From Sedimentisphaerales bacterium (GTDB lineage Bacteria > Planctomycetota > Phycisphaerae > Sedimentisphaerales > Anaerobacaceae): DNA of 64,000 bases. The notes under the pieces were generated by a model. It did no database searches and was not told the DNA's origin. It saw only the letters and a list, made by a program, of their open reading frames with translations. Positions 63,084 to 64,000 of the stretch are shown piece after piece; position 1 is the stretch's first letter, and every line of letters starts with the position of its first letter. Both the position numbers and the translations under genes were made by a program. Where the stretch lies: assembly GCA_016931715.1 (NCBI GenBank), contig JAFGEF010000040.1, forward strand, positions 45,379 to 109,378, read 5' to 3'.

Positions 63084-63995
63084 TTATGCTCCTATGGCAC
63101 TGGCATGTTTATTAACAACAATCTTATACAACTCTTCTAAAGGCAAAGTCTCTATCTCTATCCAGCAGTCAAGTTGTTGTGCCTTTTCCTTTAATTGCTC
63201 ATGCGAACAATTGCTTACGATTAAAATCGCCTGTCCATCCGTTCTGTGACATTCGATTATATTATCGAAAGGTAATTCTGAAGGAAGTTTGTCACTCATA
63301 GCATTGAGCTTCACCTTACTGAATTTCTCTCGCAAATCGTCAAAGCCGCAATCCAGTAAAATCCCCCCTTCTTCCATAATCACGACATGGTCGATAACTT
63401 TCTCGACGTCACTAAGTATATGTGAGGATATAACAATCGTTCGATTTTCATCCTGAATCAACTCAAGTAATAAATCAAGAAAGTTCGCTCTTGCAATCGG
63501 ATCAAGTGCCGATGCAGGCTCGTCAAGAATCAACAACTCCGGCTCAAATCCTATCGCAAGCAAAATCGCTAACTTCTGTCTCTCGCCGGGTGAAAGAGAA
63601 ATTACACGCGAAGAAACCGGTACCTTGAAATTCTTTATGTAACGCTCCTCAAGTTCGTGATTCCAGTTCGGATAATATGTGCTTACATATCGTATCAACT
63701 GCTCAACTTTCATCCAGGGAAAGAGTTCCCCTTCCTGGTGGACATATCCAATTCGGCCAAGCTCTTTTGGACTAAGTTCACCAGCGTCACAGCCGAAAGT
63801 CGTACATTGCCCCATATCCGGCAGATATAATCCTATTATATGTCGAAGCAATGTGCTTTTACCCGCCCCGTTGGAACCTAATAATCCGACAATTCTTCCC
63901 CGGCATATCTCGATACTCACTCTATCAAGAGCCGTCTTTTTTCCGAATCTTTTACTTAACCTATCGACCTGAATAATTGTTTCTGTATTATCCAT
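63084..63995 (-). CDS. ABC transporter ATP-binding protein
   Basis: A 303-residue ATPase: Walker A GSNGAGKSTLLRHI, Q-loop region VHQEGELFPW, signature LSPGERQKLAILLAI (LSGGQ variant) and Walker B LLILDEPASALDP. The C-terminal ~80 residues are a family-typical extension (accessory domain) that pairs with ABC-2 permeases. The gene starts at 63995, 5 bases from the window edge, so upstream regulation is not visible. It drives the adjacent membrane subunit. Confidence 0.93.
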   Translation of the reverse strand: MDNTETIIQVDRLSKRFGKKTALDRVSIEICRGRIVGLLGSNGAGKSTLLRHIIGLYLPDMGQCTTFGCDAGELSPKELGRIGYVHQEGELFPWMKVEQLIRYVSTYYPNWNHELEERYIKNFKVPVSSRVISLSPGERQKLAILLAIGFEPELLILDEPASALDPIARANFLDLLLELIQDENRTIVISSHILSDVEKVIDHVVIMEEGGILLDCGFDDLREKFSKVKLNAMSDKLPSELPFDNIIECHRTDGQAILIVSNCSHEQLKEKAQQLDCWIEIETLPLEELYKIVVNKHASAIGA

Positions 63996-64000
63996 TTTTA

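Noticed and set aside
1..64000. CRISPR array, insertion sequence or prophage
   Set aside because: No regularly spaced direct repeats, transposase, integrase or phage structural genes were found. The repeats present are isolated palindromes.

Overview
The window is a contiguous stretch of bacterial chromosome with moderately low GC and no phage, transposase, CRISPR array, rRNA or tRNA that I could recognise. The gene set points to a planctomycete of the Phycisphaerae (Sedimentisphaerales-like) group. The signs are ECF sigma factors with long membrane-anchored C-terminal extensions, PQQ-like beta-propeller proteins with N-terminal membrane helices, a HEAT-repeat lipoprotein resembling FlgI, a Minf_1886-family protein, DUF169 and DUF4159 sequences, and paired alpha-L-rhamnosidases of polysaccharide degraders. 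The assignment is inference from gene content, not a phylogeny.

Layout. 1-9.6 kb: partial tyrosine phosphatase, secreted HEAT protein, tsaD, MATE exporter, larB, a hicBA toxin-antitoxin pair divergent from nnrD, an AhpD-like protein and a large sodium:solute symporter closed by a clear terminator. 9.7-17 kb: secreted TPR/calcium-loop protein, GHMP (galactokinase-like) kinase overlapping or abutting pyrK, then convergent smc. 17-23.4 kb: FlgI/HEAT lipoprotein, a broken YjbQ-like gene beside a double-hairpin repeat, and a 1419-residue secreted ankyrin protein. 23.6-27.3 kb: an ABM monooxygenase / iron alcohol dehydrogenase / MFS set behind a strong promoter, then a DUF4258-like/DUF2283 pair. 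27.4-32.7 kb: an unknown protein, an ECF sigma fusion, and an ArsR-controlled multidomain sulfur-handling oxidoreductase. 32.7-36.3 kb: a two-gene polyamine operon (deoxyhypusine synthase-like enzyme plus group III PLP decarboxylase) and a membrane protein. 36.6-41.3 kb: repeat relics, PQQ-like protein, and convergent clpC. 41.9-49.4 kb: two GH78 rhamnosidase lipoproteins flanking a nucleoside deaminase. 49.4-56.4 kb: ettA, a DUF4159 remnant, a Tat-exported DUF169 protein, an orphan CopG antitoxin, two unknown proteins, an RNase H-PurN fusion and a C4 zinc-ribbon coiled-coil protein. 56.5-64 kb: M20 peptidase, secreted trypsin-like protease followed by a free copy of its N-terminal domain, methyltransferase, GNAT acetyltransferase, Minf_1886 protein and an ABC transporter pair.

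Three themes stand out. First, several genes lack a Shine-Dalgarno sequence and have a near-consensus sigma-70 promoter placed so that transcription would begin at the start codon (leaderless). Second, a family of double-hairpin palindromic repeats recurs three times. Third, there are unusual domain combinations: RNase H with PurN; CoA-disulfide reductase with rhodanese, TusA and DsrE; FlgI with HEAT; and sigma factor with an extracytoplasmic domain.
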